Positions 7,341-15,733 of a DNA stretch of 16,702 nucleotides are shown one piece after another. The notes beneath the pieces were generated by a model, which made no database searches, was not told where the DNA came from, and saw nothing but the letters and a program-made list of their open reading frames with translations. Source of the DNA: Bacteroidota bacterium (GTDB taxonomy: Bacteria > Bacteroidota > Bacteroidia > Chitinophagales > Chitinophagaceae); NCBI GenBank assembly GCA_028877005.1, contig JAGWPI010000058.1, positions 1 through 16,702 of the forward strand, written 5' to 3'. How positions within the stretch are numbered: position 1 is the stretch's first letter; every line of letters starts with the position of its first letter. The position numbers and the translations under genes were made by a program.

Positions 7341-9002
7341 ATGGAAAGGAAACAAGTGTATGGACTATTGGCTATTTGGTTGGTAATAAACCTTATACAG
7401 GCTCGGTTTACCAATATTCAGGAGGATGAAGCTTATTATTATTTATACAGTTTACATCTTGACTGGGGTTATTTTGACCATCCCCCCTTTGTTGCTTGGA
7501 TTATAAGAGTGGGTTCATTATTATTCCATTCTATATTAAAAGTGCGCTTTGTAACCGTGGTATTGCAACCACTTACTTTGGCACTCATTTGGCATCAGTT
7601 GCATTTTACTTCGCCAATATCAAAACAAACCGTCTTTTTCTTTTTTTTATCGGCTTTTGTGATGGTGCTATTTTCGGTGTATGGCTTTATTACTACCCCC
7701 GATGCCCCCTTACTATTTTTTACCGCTTTATTTTTTTGGTCCTATCAACAATTCCTGCAAAAAATAAATACAGGCAACTTAATACTAATGATAGTGAGCA
7801 TTACGGGTTTGTTGTACAGCAAATACCAAGGCATTTTGGTGGTGTTTTTTACAGTTGCCTCTAATTGGGCACTTTTTAAAAAACCGGCTTTTTATATTAT
7901 AGCCGTTTGCAGCTTTTTACTTTTTTTGCCCCATGTATATTGGCAGTTTAGCCATCAGTTTCCCTCTTTGCAGTTTCATGCCGTTGAACGAGCAGAGCCT
8001 TTTAAATGGGCATATTTTTTAGAATATGTGCCCAACCAATTACTGGCTTTTAATCCCTTTTTATGGATAACCGCAGCCTATATATTGGTGCAATACCATT
8101 ACCAAAATGAATACCAACGTGCTTTGTATTATAATATTGCCGGTATTTTTATTGTGTTTTGGATAAGTACTTTTAGGGGGCATGCAGAACCCCACTGGAC
8201 GATTGTAACAGCTGTACCCATGCTAATTGTCATTAATCAACACTTAATGGAGCCAACTATTTTTTTCAAACGCATCCGTTCATGGGTGGTAATTTCGGCC
8301 CTACTTATTGTACTGCTACGTATAGCTTTAATGACCGGCTATGTGCCGGAACAATTAGGCTTTTCTGCTAAGCCTACATACTACCAATCTATTGCAAAAG
8401 AAGCTGCCCACCGGCCGGTTATTTTTACCAACAATCATATTGAACCTGCTTTGTATACCTTTTTTACCGGTGACACAGCTATATCATTCCCTACTTTACA
8501 GAACCGTAGGTCGCAGTTCGATATTTGGAACTTTCAAGGCAATTGGTTGGGCAAACCTGCTTTTTGTGTGGGTAATTATCCCCACAAATCAAAAAAATAT
8601 ACTGCCCATTCTATTACTTGGTATGGGTTTGGTACCGACTCATTGTACATTACACAAGCCCTACGTTTTAACTATTCCCTGCCCAATACACCTATACACA
8701 AGGGCAATACTTTGCGCATTCCTTTTCAATTATACAACAAGGGATGCCAACCTTATTGTTTGCACAGCAGTGATTACAACACGGTGTCGGGTATTGTGTT
8801 ACTGAAAGATAGGCAGTATATACTATTGCCCAACCAAAAGCCACTACCCCAACTATGTATACCGTCACAAACATTTGTTGCAGACACAATGTATATTGCC
8901 ATACCGGCCAACCTAACAGGCAATTACCAAATAACCCTATATACAGGTAATTGCTTAGGCAATACCGCCAACAGCAAAACCCTACCCGTTATTATCCAAT
9001 AA
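7341..9002 (+). CDS. GT-C fold membrane glycosyltransferase (family 39/83, ArnT-like)
   Basis: The 553-residue product is an integral inner-membrane protein expected to move a sugar from a polyprenyl-phosphate donor to an acceptor on the outer face of the membrane. The first helix is followed by NIQEDEAYYYLYSL; the acidic pair Asp29-Glu30 in the first periplasmic loop is the hallmark catalytic region of GT-C enzymes (PMT/ArnT). WGYFDHPPFVAW (43-54) is the other strong signature of this group. About ten further hydrophobic helices run to about residue 335. The last 200 residues are soluble, with several Cys, and probably form a periplasmic beta domain. I start it at the ATG at 7341; a GTG two codons upstream is possible but less likely. 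The acceptor (lipid, protein or glycan) cannot be told. It stands alone, converging on the T9SS plug gene with 27 bases between the stops. Confidence 0.85.
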   Translation: MERKQVYGLLAIWLVINLIQARFTNIQEDEAYYYLYSLHLDWGYFDHPPFVAWIIRVGSLLFHSILKVRFVTVVLQPLTLALIWHQLHFTSPISKQTVFFFFLSAFVMVLFSVYGFITTPDAPLLFFTALFFWSYQQFLQKINTGNLILMIVSITGLLYSKYQGILVVFFTVASNWALFKKPAFYIIAVCSFLLFLPHVYWQFSHQFPSLQFHAVERAEPFKWAYFLEYVPNQLLAFNPFLWITAAYILVQYHYQNEYQRALYYNIAGIFIVFWISTFRGHAEPHWTIVTAVPMLIVINQHLMEPTIFFKRIRSWVVISALLIVLLRIALMTGYVPEQLGFSAKPTYYQSIAKEAAHRPVIFTNNHIEPALYTFFTGDTAISFPTLQNRRSQFDIWNFQGNWLGKPAFCVGNYPHKSKKYTAHSITWYGFGTDSLYITQALRFNYSLPNTPIHKGNTLRIPFQLYNKGCQPYCLHSSDYNTVSGIVLLKDRQYILLPNQKPLPQLCIPSQTFVADTMYIAIPANLTGNYQITLYTGNCLGNTANSKTLPVIIQ

Positions 9003-9029
9003 GTAGGGGTACCCATGTATGAGCCGTTG

Positions 9030-10304
9030 TTACTGGCGGTTAAATCTGGAATTAATGGTAGTAACGCCTACTAATTCATCGTAACGGTCGTTTAAAGAGC
9101 GGTAATACACAAAAATGGTGTAATCATTTTCTGTTTCCCAACTATTGCCATCTGTTAATTTTAAAATGCCCGGTGCATTGGGTTCATCGGCCGGACGGGT
9201 AACATAGGTATAATTGTAATAACCCTGTTTTAAAAACAACGTCTTTTCATAAATACCTTTATCTGCATTGAATTGCATTAGGTTATTATTGCTTAAGCGA
9301 TTACCGGTTAATGCACCCAGAATATAGATATTTTGTCCGGTAAAGGGATGGTGTCCCGGAGGAACAAAACTAAAATGCACATACGCATAATCAGTTTGCC
9401 ACCAGGGATTCACCATTTCGGTGGTACTAATGGTATACCAACCATTAATATCATTCATTAACAGGTAAGGTTGACCTGATAAATCTTCATCATTTTTTAA
9501 ATAAACCTGATAAGGAAAACTACTTTTATCTATAGATGCCACCCTTTCACTCTGGTAGCGAAAACTTTCCAAATTAGCCCAACGGTATTCTTTACCACCG
9601 GGAAAAACACAGTCTTGTTCTGCATTATATTGATAAATATTATTGTTCATAAAAATGGGTTGAATACCGGTAATGGCATTATCCCAACGATAATTTTGCA
9701 TAATAACCACCTTAAGTTGTTGTTGCGGATTTAAAATATTCAGTTCGCGGGTATTAATGCTTAGCTGTACTTTTTGGTGTGTTAAAAACAATTGGCTGGT
9801 GAAAGGCTGCGCAACATTGGCAGCAATATCTACCCGATTGTGTACCACAAAAAACCGACGGGTAAATGCCAGTTGAGCGGTATCGCCATCTAAAAATACT
9901 TTTAAAATATAGTTGCCGCTAACCGCCGGCATGGCATTGGCATCGGGCAAAAGCAAGTGATAAGAAACATATTGTTCGCGTGTAATAGAAGAAATACGGT
10001 ATTGGTTAATGGCCTGCTGCTGAAAGCCTTTTAAGTAATCAAAAATACTTACATCGGCGGGTGTCCAATTGGCATTACACAAAACAAAAGTGTAGTAATA
10101 ATTTTTAGGATACCCTACCATATCGTCAAAATACAATTCTAACTGTTCGTCTGAATTTAGGTGAATAACGGGCATGCTTTGCTGATTGTTTTGCTTAAAA
10201 AATGATACATTGCCAATATTGGACATATATATGGAATCTTCATACACTTGTGCTTGTGCCGCACCGCTAAAAAGAAGTAAAGCAAGTATTAACCACCCTT
10301 TCAT
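9030..10304 (-). CDS. type IX secretion system plug protein (DUF5103)
   Basis: The 424-residue product matches the DUF5103 proteins of Bacteroidota, renamed T9SS plug after the Flavobacterium johnsoniae SprA structures, where Plug closes the periplasmic mouth of the 36-strand SprA pore when PorV and cargo are absent. I place the start at the ATG at 10304, which gives a clean signal peptide (MKGWLILALLLFSGAAQAQ, cleavage around residue 19-20); a start 15 codons upstream would bury it behind MTFMCSIVFLLKVCN. Typical features follow: YEDSIYMSNIGNVSFFKQNNQ at the mature N-terminus, VGYPKNYYYTFVLCNANW, FDYLKGFQQQAINQY, and near the end IYILGALTGN with GYYNYTYV, which looks like a small beta-sandwich. 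No T9SS cargo C-terminal domain is seen in any other gene of this window. The gene stands alone, divergent from the ABC permease. Confidence 0.85.
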   Translation of the reverse strand: MKGWLILALLLFSGAAQAQVYEDSIYMSNIGNVSFFKQNNQQSMPVIHLNSDEQLELYFDDMVGYPKNYYYTFVLCNANWTPADVSIFDYLKGFQQQAINQYRISSITREQYVSYHLLLPDANAMPAVSGNYILKVFLDGDTAQLAFTRRFFVVHNRVDIAANVAQPFTSQLFLTHQKVQLSINTRELNILNPQQQLKVVIMQNYRWDNAITGIQPIFMNNNIYQYNAEQDCVFPGGKEYRWANLESFRYQSERVASIDKSSFPYQVYLKNDEDLSGQPYLLMNDINGWYTISTTEMVNPWWQTDYAYVHFSFVPPGHHPFTGQNIYILGALTGNRLSNNNLMQFNADKGIYEKTLFLKQGYYNYTYVTRPADEPNAPGILKLTDGNSWETENDYTIFVYYRSLNDRYDELVGVTTINSRFNRQ

Positions 10305-10361
10305 GTTGCAAACTTTTAATAAAAATACAATACTGCACATGAATGTCATAATTTAATTGGT

Positions 10362-10392
10362 TTTGCATATTGCCCTGCACAACGTAGTTTTG
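10362..10392 (+). promoter_or_regulatory. consensus Bacteroidota promoter of the ABC permease gene
   Basis: TTTG at 10362-10365, exactly 19 bases of spacer, then TAGTTTTG at 10385-10392 match the Bacteroidota sigma consensus TTTG-N19-TAnnTTTG at every fixed position. Transcription should start around 10397-10399, giving a leader of less than 20 bases before the TTG start codon at 10415. Confidence 0.85.
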
Positions 10393-10414
10393 AAACCATT
10401 AAATAGTACCACAC

Positions 10415-11647
10415 TTGAATGTTGCCTTATACATAGCCCGTAAAATAACCTTTAATCACGAAAAAACATTTTCGCGGTTTATTATTCGCTTAGCAATTGT
10501 GGCAACCGCTGTAAGTGTTATGTCTATGATTGTTACCCTGGCTTTTGTAAATGGCTTTCAGCAAACCATTGCACAAAAAGTATTTAGTTTTTGGGGACAT
10601 ATTCGGGTACAACACTATGAGGTAGACAAAGCATTGGTAGCAGAGGAAACCCCTATTATACGCAATGATACGGTTGAATACATTTTACACCACCAGCCCG
10701 GTATAGAACAAGTACAAGTATTTGCTACTAAAAGCGCGGTATTGGCCTACCACAGAGAAATTGAAGGCACTTTATTTAAAGGAGTAGATGCCCACTACGA
10801 CAGTATGCGGCTGAAACCCTACCTGTTACAGGGCAGATGGCTGCATTGGCAGGACAGCAGTTATGCAAAGGAAATCATCATTTCAACCAATATTGCCCAT
10901 AAACTGAATATTCAGTTGGGCGATACCTTGCGTATTTTTTTTATTTCAACCGATGGCTCCGGCAATACCTATCGCAAATTGAAAGTGGTTGGCTTGTACA
11001 AAACCGGCATTGAAGAATATGATAAACTGTTTGCCATTGGCGATATACGGCTTATACAACTTATCAATAATTGGCCGGCCAATGCCATTGGCGGGTATGA
11101 AGTTTTTGTGCAACATTACAAAGATATGGATGCGATTAATGCAGCACTAAACCAACAACTGCCCAATATTTGGAGCAGTAAAACCATTCGGGATGTATAC
11201 CCCAATATTTTTGACTGGTTAAATATTCAGGATGTAAACCGCAATGTTATTTTTATTGTAATGTCGGTTGTAGCCATTATAAACCTAATTACTTGTTTAC
11301 TGATTTTAGTATTGGAACGAACCCGAATGATTGGCATTTTAAAAGCCATTGGGGCCAATGATAAACTTATACAAAAAATATTTTTACTCTATGCCTGGTT
11401 TATTGCAGGCTTTGGTATTGGCATAGGTTTAATTGCAGGCTTAGGTATATGCTGGCTGCAACAATATACCGGCTTTATAAAGTTAGATGAAAGTAATTAT
11501 TATGTATCGGTGGCTCCGGTGCATATTATTGGCTGGCAGGTAGTTTTGGTTTGTGTAGCCACCGCTTTAATTACCCTGTTGGCATTAATGATACCAACTG
11601 CCTTAGTACGAAAAATTCAACCGGTAAAAGCCATTACATTTCGATAA
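10415..11647 (+). CDS. ABC transporter permease, FtsX/LolC-LolE-like
   Basis: The 410-residue protein has the layout of lipoprotein-releasing (LolC/E) and related permeases: a first membrane helix (about 24-46, ending AFVNGFQQ), a periplasmic domain of about 220 residues, then three helices (about 277-300, 323-347, 374-396). The cytoplasmic coupling segment ERTRMIGILKAIGA (301-314) that contacts the ATPase is typical. Its likely role is extracting lipoproteins, or a similar envelope substrate, from the inner membrane; no ATPase gene is nearby, so the partner must be encoded elsewhere. The start is TTG: the only ATG nearby is out of frame, an in-frame TAA lies at 10400-10402, and the consensus promoter predicts transcription start just upstream. 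MNVALYIARK is the normal N-terminus for these permeases. The last 14 bases overlap the opposite-strand RNA methyltransferase gene. Confidence 0.87.
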   Translation: MNVALYIARKITFNHEKTFSRFIIRLAIVATAVSVMSMIVTLAFVNGFQQTIAQKVFSFWGHIRVQHYEVDKALVAEETPIIRNDTVEYILHHQPGIEQVQVFATKSAVLAYHREIEGTLFKGVDAHYDSMRLKPYLLQGRWLHWQDSSYAKEIIISTNIAHKLNIQLGDTLRIFFISTDGSGNTYRKLKVVGLYKTGIEEYDKLFAIGDIRLIQLINNWPANAIGGYEVFVQHYKDMDAINAALNQQLPNIWSSKTIRDVYPNIFDWLNIQDVNRNVIFIVMSVVAIINLITCLLILVLERTRMIGILKAIGANDKLIQKIFLLYAWFIAGFGIGIGLIAGLGICWLQQYTGFIKLDESNYYVSVAPVHIIGWQVVLVCVATALITLLALMIPTALVRKIQPVKAITFR

Positions 11648-12362
11648 GGTGCGACAATAAAATACCTGCTGCTACGGCCGCATTCAGCGATTCAGCCCTA
11701 CCCTTACCGGGAATGGTAACGGGGTGTGTTATTTGAGCCAATACATCCGGCCGTATGCCCTTGCCTTCATGACCAATTACCAACACTGCATTTTGTATTT
11801 TTTCCATTTGCTGAACAGGTACACCATTAAATACCGCGCCTATTATGGGCACTTTTACTTGCTGCAACCACCGGGGCAATACGGTATAGCAATGTTGTAC
11901 CCTTAAAAAACTACCCATTGTACTTTGTATTACTTTGGGGTTATACCATTCAACGGTATCGGTACTGCACACTATTTGATGCACACCAAACCAATCGGCA
12001 ATACGAATCATGGTTCCTAAATTGCCCGGATCCTGAATACCATCTACCACCAATACCCAACCTTTGGGAGGGTTACTTACAGGTGTTTCGGCCCTTTGTT
12101 GCACCAATAACAACACTTCATTGGGCGTTTGCAACTGGCTTATCCTGGCTAATTCATCAGTAGAAACAATGGTAACAGCTGCCCTAATAGCACCCTGCAT
12201 GGCCAACCACCGCTCAGTGGCATATATTTTTTTAATGGTATAATCAGATGCCAAAATCTCCGCTGCTATTTTGGTACCTTCGGCTATAAAGAGCCCATCT
12301 TCGGTTCTTTGTTTTTTGTGGCACAAAGATTGAATATATTTGACCTCATTCCGACTAAGCAT
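11634..12362 (-). CDS. TrmH/SpoU family RNA 2'-O-ribose methyltransferase
   Basis: The 242-residue product has an N-terminal RNA substrate-binding domain (SRNEVKYIQSL, then GLFIAEGTK at 23-31) and a SPOUT methyltransferase domain. The three SPOUT motifs are clear: DPGNLGTMIRIADWFG at 111-126 (Asn114, Arg120), VIGHEGKGI at 195-203, and IPGKGRAESLNAAVAAGI at 217-234 (Glu224, Asn227). The last two build the trefoil knot that binds S-adenosylmethionine. The N-terminal domain suggests a 23S rRNA target, as in RlmB-like enzymes, rather than tRNA; the exact nucleotide cannot be told. Its start codon is 4 bases from that of the divergent tamL, an arrangement I associate with this pair in Bacteroidota. 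Its 3' end overlaps the ABC permease gene by 14 bases. Confidence 0.9.
   Translation of the reverse strand: MLSRNEVKYIQSLCHKKQRTEDGLFIAEGTKIAAEILASDYTIKKIYATERWLAMQGAIRAAVTIVSTDELARISQLQTPNEVLLLVQQRAETPVSNPPKGWVLVVDGIQDPGNLGTMIRIADWFGVHQIVCSTDTVEWYNPKVIQSTMGSFLRVQHCYTVLPRWLQQVKVPIIGAVFNGVPVQQMEKIQNAVLVIGHEGKGIRPDVLAQITHPVTIPGKGRAESLNAAVAAGILLSHLIEM
12335..12342 (+). promoter_or_regulatory. candidate -7 box of tamL inside the methyltransferase gene
   Basis: TATATTTG is a perfect TAnnTTTG match, 24 bases before the tamL ATG at 12367. It lies inside the first codons of the divergent RNA methyltransferase. TTTG sequences occur upstream but at spacings of 16 and 23, not 19, so the -33 element is weak. 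It predicts transcription start around 12347-12349, which rules out the upstream TTG start at 12340. Confidence 0.55.
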
Positions 12363-12366
12363 TGAT

Positions 12367-14787
12367 ATGAATTTTAAGCTACAGCAATTATTACATTATA
12401 CCACCCTACTTGTGCTACTTTGTTATTTAGCCGCTTGTTCTATTGTAAAAAATTATCCGGTTGGCCAACCTTTTGTTTTTGCAAACAGAATAGAATTAAA
12501 CGGAAAAGTATCCAAAGATGAGAAAAAACGATTAAAAAATGAACTGACCAATTATTGGGATGATAGTTTACAAGCACGATATATTAATGAAATTAAACTT
12601 TCTTTTAAACAACCCCCGATTAGTAAGGTACTGAAAAATCCACCTGTGTTCGATACCACCAACGTGTCGCGTACCATCCGTTATATGAATGCCTACCTAA
12701 ATTCACAAGGTTATTATTATGCACAATTCAAAGATTCAGTGCCCAAATTCGATACGGTAAAAAACCAGATACGCGCTACCGTAATTATGAAAATTAACCT
12801 AGGTAAAAATATTACCATTGATTCGGTTACCTATCATTTAATAGATACGGCTATTCAGCCTATAGATTCCGGCTTACAAAAAATGGCTATGGATGCAAGG
12901 AATAAAACATTATTAAAAAAAGGAACACCTTATACCAAACAAATCATTAGTAATGAATTAGATAGGCTGGCACTGTTATTCAGAGATAGCGGCTATTATA
13001 AAATTTCAAAAGACGATTTTTATGCAGAAATTGATACAACCAATACACAACTATTACAATTGGCTTTTGACCCGCTTACACAGGCTAAATTAATTGCTGA
13101 AGCCAATAAAGCCCGCTATGAAAATCCGAAATGGAATGTAGAAATAAAACAACGCCAATTTAAAGATAGTACCAAACTAACACAATATTATATTCACCAT
13201 ATTTATTATTACCCCGAACTAAAAATTACCGACCAGCCCGATAGTGTTTTATTACAGAAAAACTTAAAACAGTTTCAATACAAACACTTAACCATGTATT
13301 ATCGGGATGGAAAGTTTATTTATAAACCACTGATAGAACATACCTATTTAAGGTATAACCAATTGTACAGCGAATCAAAATACTATAAATCAATCAACGA
13401 TTTAAGTCATTTAAACGCTTGGCAACAGGTAGACGGAAAGGTAATACCGTTTAGCAAAGATTCATTAGACCTATACTTTTTTTTAACACCGGCTTTAAAA
13501 CAAAGTTATAGTGTAAATTTAGAGGGCAGCCGAAATACCGGCGATATTACCATTGGCAACTTGTTTGGTATAGCCACCAATTTTACTTATACCAACAGAA
13601 ATATTTGGAAAAGAGCCATACAATCGCTTACCAGCTTACGCTTAGGAACGGAGTTAAATATTGGACAAGCACAAAATCCGGGCGTAACGGGGGCACCTTT
13701 GTTACAAACTTTTCAGGCCAGTTTAAGCCATGCGTATAATTTTCCCAAACTTATTATTCCGAAAGTAATTGATACAAAGTTTTTTAGAACAGCAGATAAT
13801 AAACGCACTTTATTATCTATGGCCGGTTCTTATACCGACAGAAGAGATTATTATCAATTAAGATCGCTTACCACCAGTTGGGGTTATGAGTTTTCAAAAA
13901 ACGCACATAAGTCTAATGCTGTTACCAGCATATCCTTTAAACCCCTAAATGTAGAATTATACAAAATAGATACCTTACCCGGATTAGATACACTTTTTAA
14001 AAACAACCCATTTTTACGCAATTCATTTCGGGATGGTAATGTAGCAGGCTCTGCTATTTCTGCCATTAGAACCTTTAATAGCCCAAGAGACCCCTCTAAA
14101 AGCCATTTTATTAGAATAGGTATAGAAGAATCGGGTACATTAACCTCATTACTCAATATATATACCGACAGAATATTCAAATACATTAAAACAGAGGGAG
14201 AATACCGTTACTTGAAAAAATACCACAAAACTGAATTAGCTACCCGATTTTTTATTGGCACTGCATTTCCAAAAGCCGGACAAAGTATTCCTGTATACAA
14301 ACAATATTTTGAAGGGGGCCCTAACAGTATGCGTGCCTGGAGTTTAAGAGAACTGGGATTAGGTTCTTCCATTCTGGTAGATACCATTTCAAACACCAAT
14401 TATAAAGAACGCTTTGGCGATATGGCATTAGAAGGCAATGTAGAATTCCGTTTTCCCTTATTTACCTTTAGCGCTTTTAAACTTACTAGTGCCCTATTTA
14501 CCGATATGGGCAATGTATGGAGCTTAACCCCCAATCCCGCCGACCCTAACTCGGTGTTTGCCCTTAACAGATTGGGCAAAGATTTGGCAATTGGAGTGGG
14601 CACAGGTTTACGCTTCGACTTTTCTTACTTTTTGCTACGCCTCGATTTTGGTTATAAACTAAAAGACCCGGCACGGCAATACAATAATGGTTGGGCAGAA
14701 CTAAATAAACTTACTTGGACAGAATACAGAGGGAATGCAGTGGTGAATAATTATGCCATACAATTTGGTATTGGCTTACCCTTTTAA
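12367..14787 (+). CDS. tamL: TamL: lipoprotein BamA/TamA-family outer-membrane assembly protein
   Basis: The 806-residue product starts with a lipoprotein signal peptide whose lipobox is LAAC, placing the acylated Cys at residue 24; Ser follows it. A lipidated N-terminus on a TamA-like barrel is the defining trait of TamL, the Bacteroidota replacement for TamA. Residues about 35-400 should hold POTRA domains in the periplasm (for example FVFANRIELNGKVSKDEKKR at the start). From about 400 a 16-strand beta-barrel follows, with alternating aromatic strands, the loop-6 motif GGPNSMRAW (650-658, Arg656) that reaches into the barrel, and a C-terminal Phe that serves as the BAM recognition signal. 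It should act with TamB in inserting or supplying the outer membrane. tamB is not in this window. I chose the ATG at 12367 over a TTG nine codons upstream because it gives a normal signal peptide and lies downstream of the -7 box. Confidence 0.88.
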   Translation: MNFKLQQLLHYTTLLVLLCYLAACSIVKNYPVGQPFVFANRIELNGKVSKDEKKRLKNELTNYWDDSLQARYINEIKLSFKQPPISKVLKNPPVFDTTNVSRTIRYMNAYLNSQGYYYAQFKDSVPKFDTVKNQIRATVIMKINLGKNITIDSVTYHLIDTAIQPIDSGLQKMAMDARNKTLLKKGTPYTKQIISNELDRLALLFRDSGYYKISKDDFYAEIDTTNTQLLQLAFDPLTQAKLIAEANKARYENPKWNVEIKQRQFKDSTKLTQYYIHHIYYYPELKITDQPDSVLLQKNLKQFQYKHLTMYYRDGKFIYKPLIEHTYLRYNQLYSESKYYKSINDLSHLNAWQQVDGKVIPFSKDSLDLYFFLTPALKQSYSVNLEGSRNTGDITIGNLFGIATNFTYTNRNIWKRAIQSLTSLRLGTELNIGQAQNPGVTGAPLLQTFQASLSHAYNFPKLIIPKVIDTKFFRTADNKRTLLSMAGSYTDRRDYYQLRSLTTSWGYEFSKNAHKSNAVTSISFKPLNVELYKIDTLPGLDTLFKNNPFLRNSFRDGNVAGSAISAIRTFNSPRDPSKSHFIRIGIEESGTLTSLLNIYTDRIFKYIKTEGEYRYLKKYHKTELATRFFIGTAFPKAGQSIPVYKQYFEGGPNSMRAWSLRELGLGSSILVDTISNTNYKERFGDMALEGNVEFRFPLFTFSAFKLTSALFTDMGNVWSLTPNPADPNSVFALNRLGKDLAIGVGTGLRFDFSYFLLRLDFGYKLKDPARQYNNGWAELNKLTWTEYRGNAVVNNYAIQFGIGLPF

Positions 14788-14799
14788 TAGAAACCTCTA

Positions 14800-14827
14800 C
14801 CATTATACAAACATCAACATATAATGG
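14800..14827. repeat. inverted repeat between the converging tamL and truB units
   Basis: CCATTATA at 14800-14807 is perfectly inverted as TATAATGG at 14820-14827 around a 12-base loop. It begins 13 bases after the tamL stop. There is no T-run on either side, so it is not a standard intrinsic terminator, but it could mark the 3' ends of converging transcripts. Confidence 0.4.
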
Positions 14828-14835
14828 CCATAGTA

Positions 14836-14910
14836 TTAAAAATAGGGTACCATTAGGGCAGCAATAATAAGTACAACAAATAGCCATTTGTGCACTGGTG
14901 TATTAGCCAT
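14836..14910 (-). CDS. possible 24-residue membrane peptide downstream of truB
   Basis: An ATG frame 14 bases after the truB stop encodes a 24-residue peptide, MANTPVHKW followed by a single hydrophobic helix LFVVLIIAALMVPYF and a TAA stop. The charged, polar N-terminus before one helix is the usual form of bacterial single-pass small membrane proteins. The sequence fills most of the gap between truB and the end of tamL. I recognise no family. Chance is a real alternative for a frame this short; conservation in related genomes would decide it. Confidence 0.35.
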   Translation of the reverse strand: MANTPVHKWLFVVLIIAALMVPYF

Positions 14911-14924
14911 ACTTAACAGTAGGT

Positions 14925-15638
14925 TTATTCCTTTATGGCAGATTTTATAGCATGAATTGATTGCTCAAATGCTTCAATTGTGCTAGCATCTTTCAGCTCA
15001 TAGGGCCCAATGGCAGTTCTGCACAAACTACTTAAATAACCCCCCACCCCTAAAGCTGCCCCAAAATCATGGGCTAAACTTCTAATATAGGTACCGGTAG
15101 AGCAATGTACCTTAAAATAAACAATTGGTAAAGCCACTTCCGTTATTTCAAAAGCATGAATAACTACGGGCCTTGCAGCCACTTCTACTTCAATACCCTT
15201 ACGGGCAGAAAGATACAAGGGTTTACCATCTTTTTTTATAGCAGAATGTTGGGGTGGCATTTGCAAAATAGAACCCGTAAATAATTGAGCGGTTTCTACT
15301 AATTTTTGCCGGCTAATACCATCAGGAGAAGCCATAGGCTGCGGTGTTGTTTCTAAATCGTAGGAAGGTGTGGTAGCACCCAAAGTAATAGAGCCGGTAT
15401 ACACTTTATCCATACCCATAAAATCATTGATTTTTTTGGTAAAAGCACCGGTACAAACAATTAATAATCCGGTAGCCAAAGGATCTAGCGTACCTGCATG
15501 TCCAACTTTAGAAATACCGGTAATAATCCTAACTTTTTTTACTACATCAAATGAAGTCCAGTGCAAAGGCTTGTGCAGCAACAACATTTTACCCTCCAAA
15601 AAAGGTTGTAAAGCGGGTATAACAGGCTTTTGTTTCAA
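14925..15638 (-). CDS. truB: tRNA pseudouridine synthase B (tRNA U55)
   Basis: The 237-residue enzyme converts uridine 55 in the T-loop of tRNAs to pseudouridine. The signature GHAGTLDPLATG holds the catalytic Asp52. Other family segments are LLHKPLHWTSFDVV (20-33), KVYTGSITLGATTPSYDLET with Tyr80, SAIKKDGKPLYLSARKG, and GTYIRSLAHDFG with Arg186. The length fits the short form that lacks a full PUA domain. The start is taken as TTG at 15638: the first in-frame ATG (15587) would cut into the conserved FLEGKMLLLHKP start, and an in-frame TGA lies at 15659-15657. It lies 95 bases downstream of proS on the same strand, so the two may be co-transcribed. A rare ATT or a lost upstream start cannot be excluded. 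Confidence 0.93.
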   Translation of the reverse strand: MKQKPVIPALQPFLEGKMLLLHKPLHWTSFDVVKKVRIITGISKVGHAGTLDPLATGLLIVCTGAFTKKINDFMGMDKVYTGSITLGATTPSYDLETTPQPMASPDGISRQKLVETAQLFTGSILQMPPQHSAIKKDGKPLYLSARKGIEVEVAARPVVIHAFEITEVALPIVYFKVHCSTGTYIRSLAHDFGAALGVGGYLSSLCRTAIGPYELKDASTIEAFEQSIHAIKSAIKE

Positions 15639-15708
15639 ACAGTAATATTTTTTAATTCATCCATCAATTAGCAATGTATTTACACCCACCGGATGTATCA
15701 GGAATGCA

Positions 15709-15727
15709 ACAAGCAGTATATGCTTGT
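15709..15727. repeat. hairpin just downstream of the proS stop
   Basis: ACAAGCA at 15709-15715 is perfectly inverted as TGCTTGT at 15721-15727 around the loop GTATA. It starts 6 bases after the proS stop codon on the minus strand. No T-run follows, so it is more likely a 3'-end stabilising or processing hairpin in a proS-truB transcript than a full terminator. Confidence 0.4.
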
Positions 15728-15733
15728 AATCAT

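Noticed and set aside
10305..10349. Upstream ATG adding 15 residues to the T9SS plug protein
   Set aside because: The ATG at 10304 gives a canonical signal peptide; the longer form would not.
12340..12366. Upstream TTG start adding nine residues to TamL
   Set aside because: It would put MTSFRLSID in front of the lipoprotein signal and overlap the -7 box, so it would lie ahead of the predicted transcript start.
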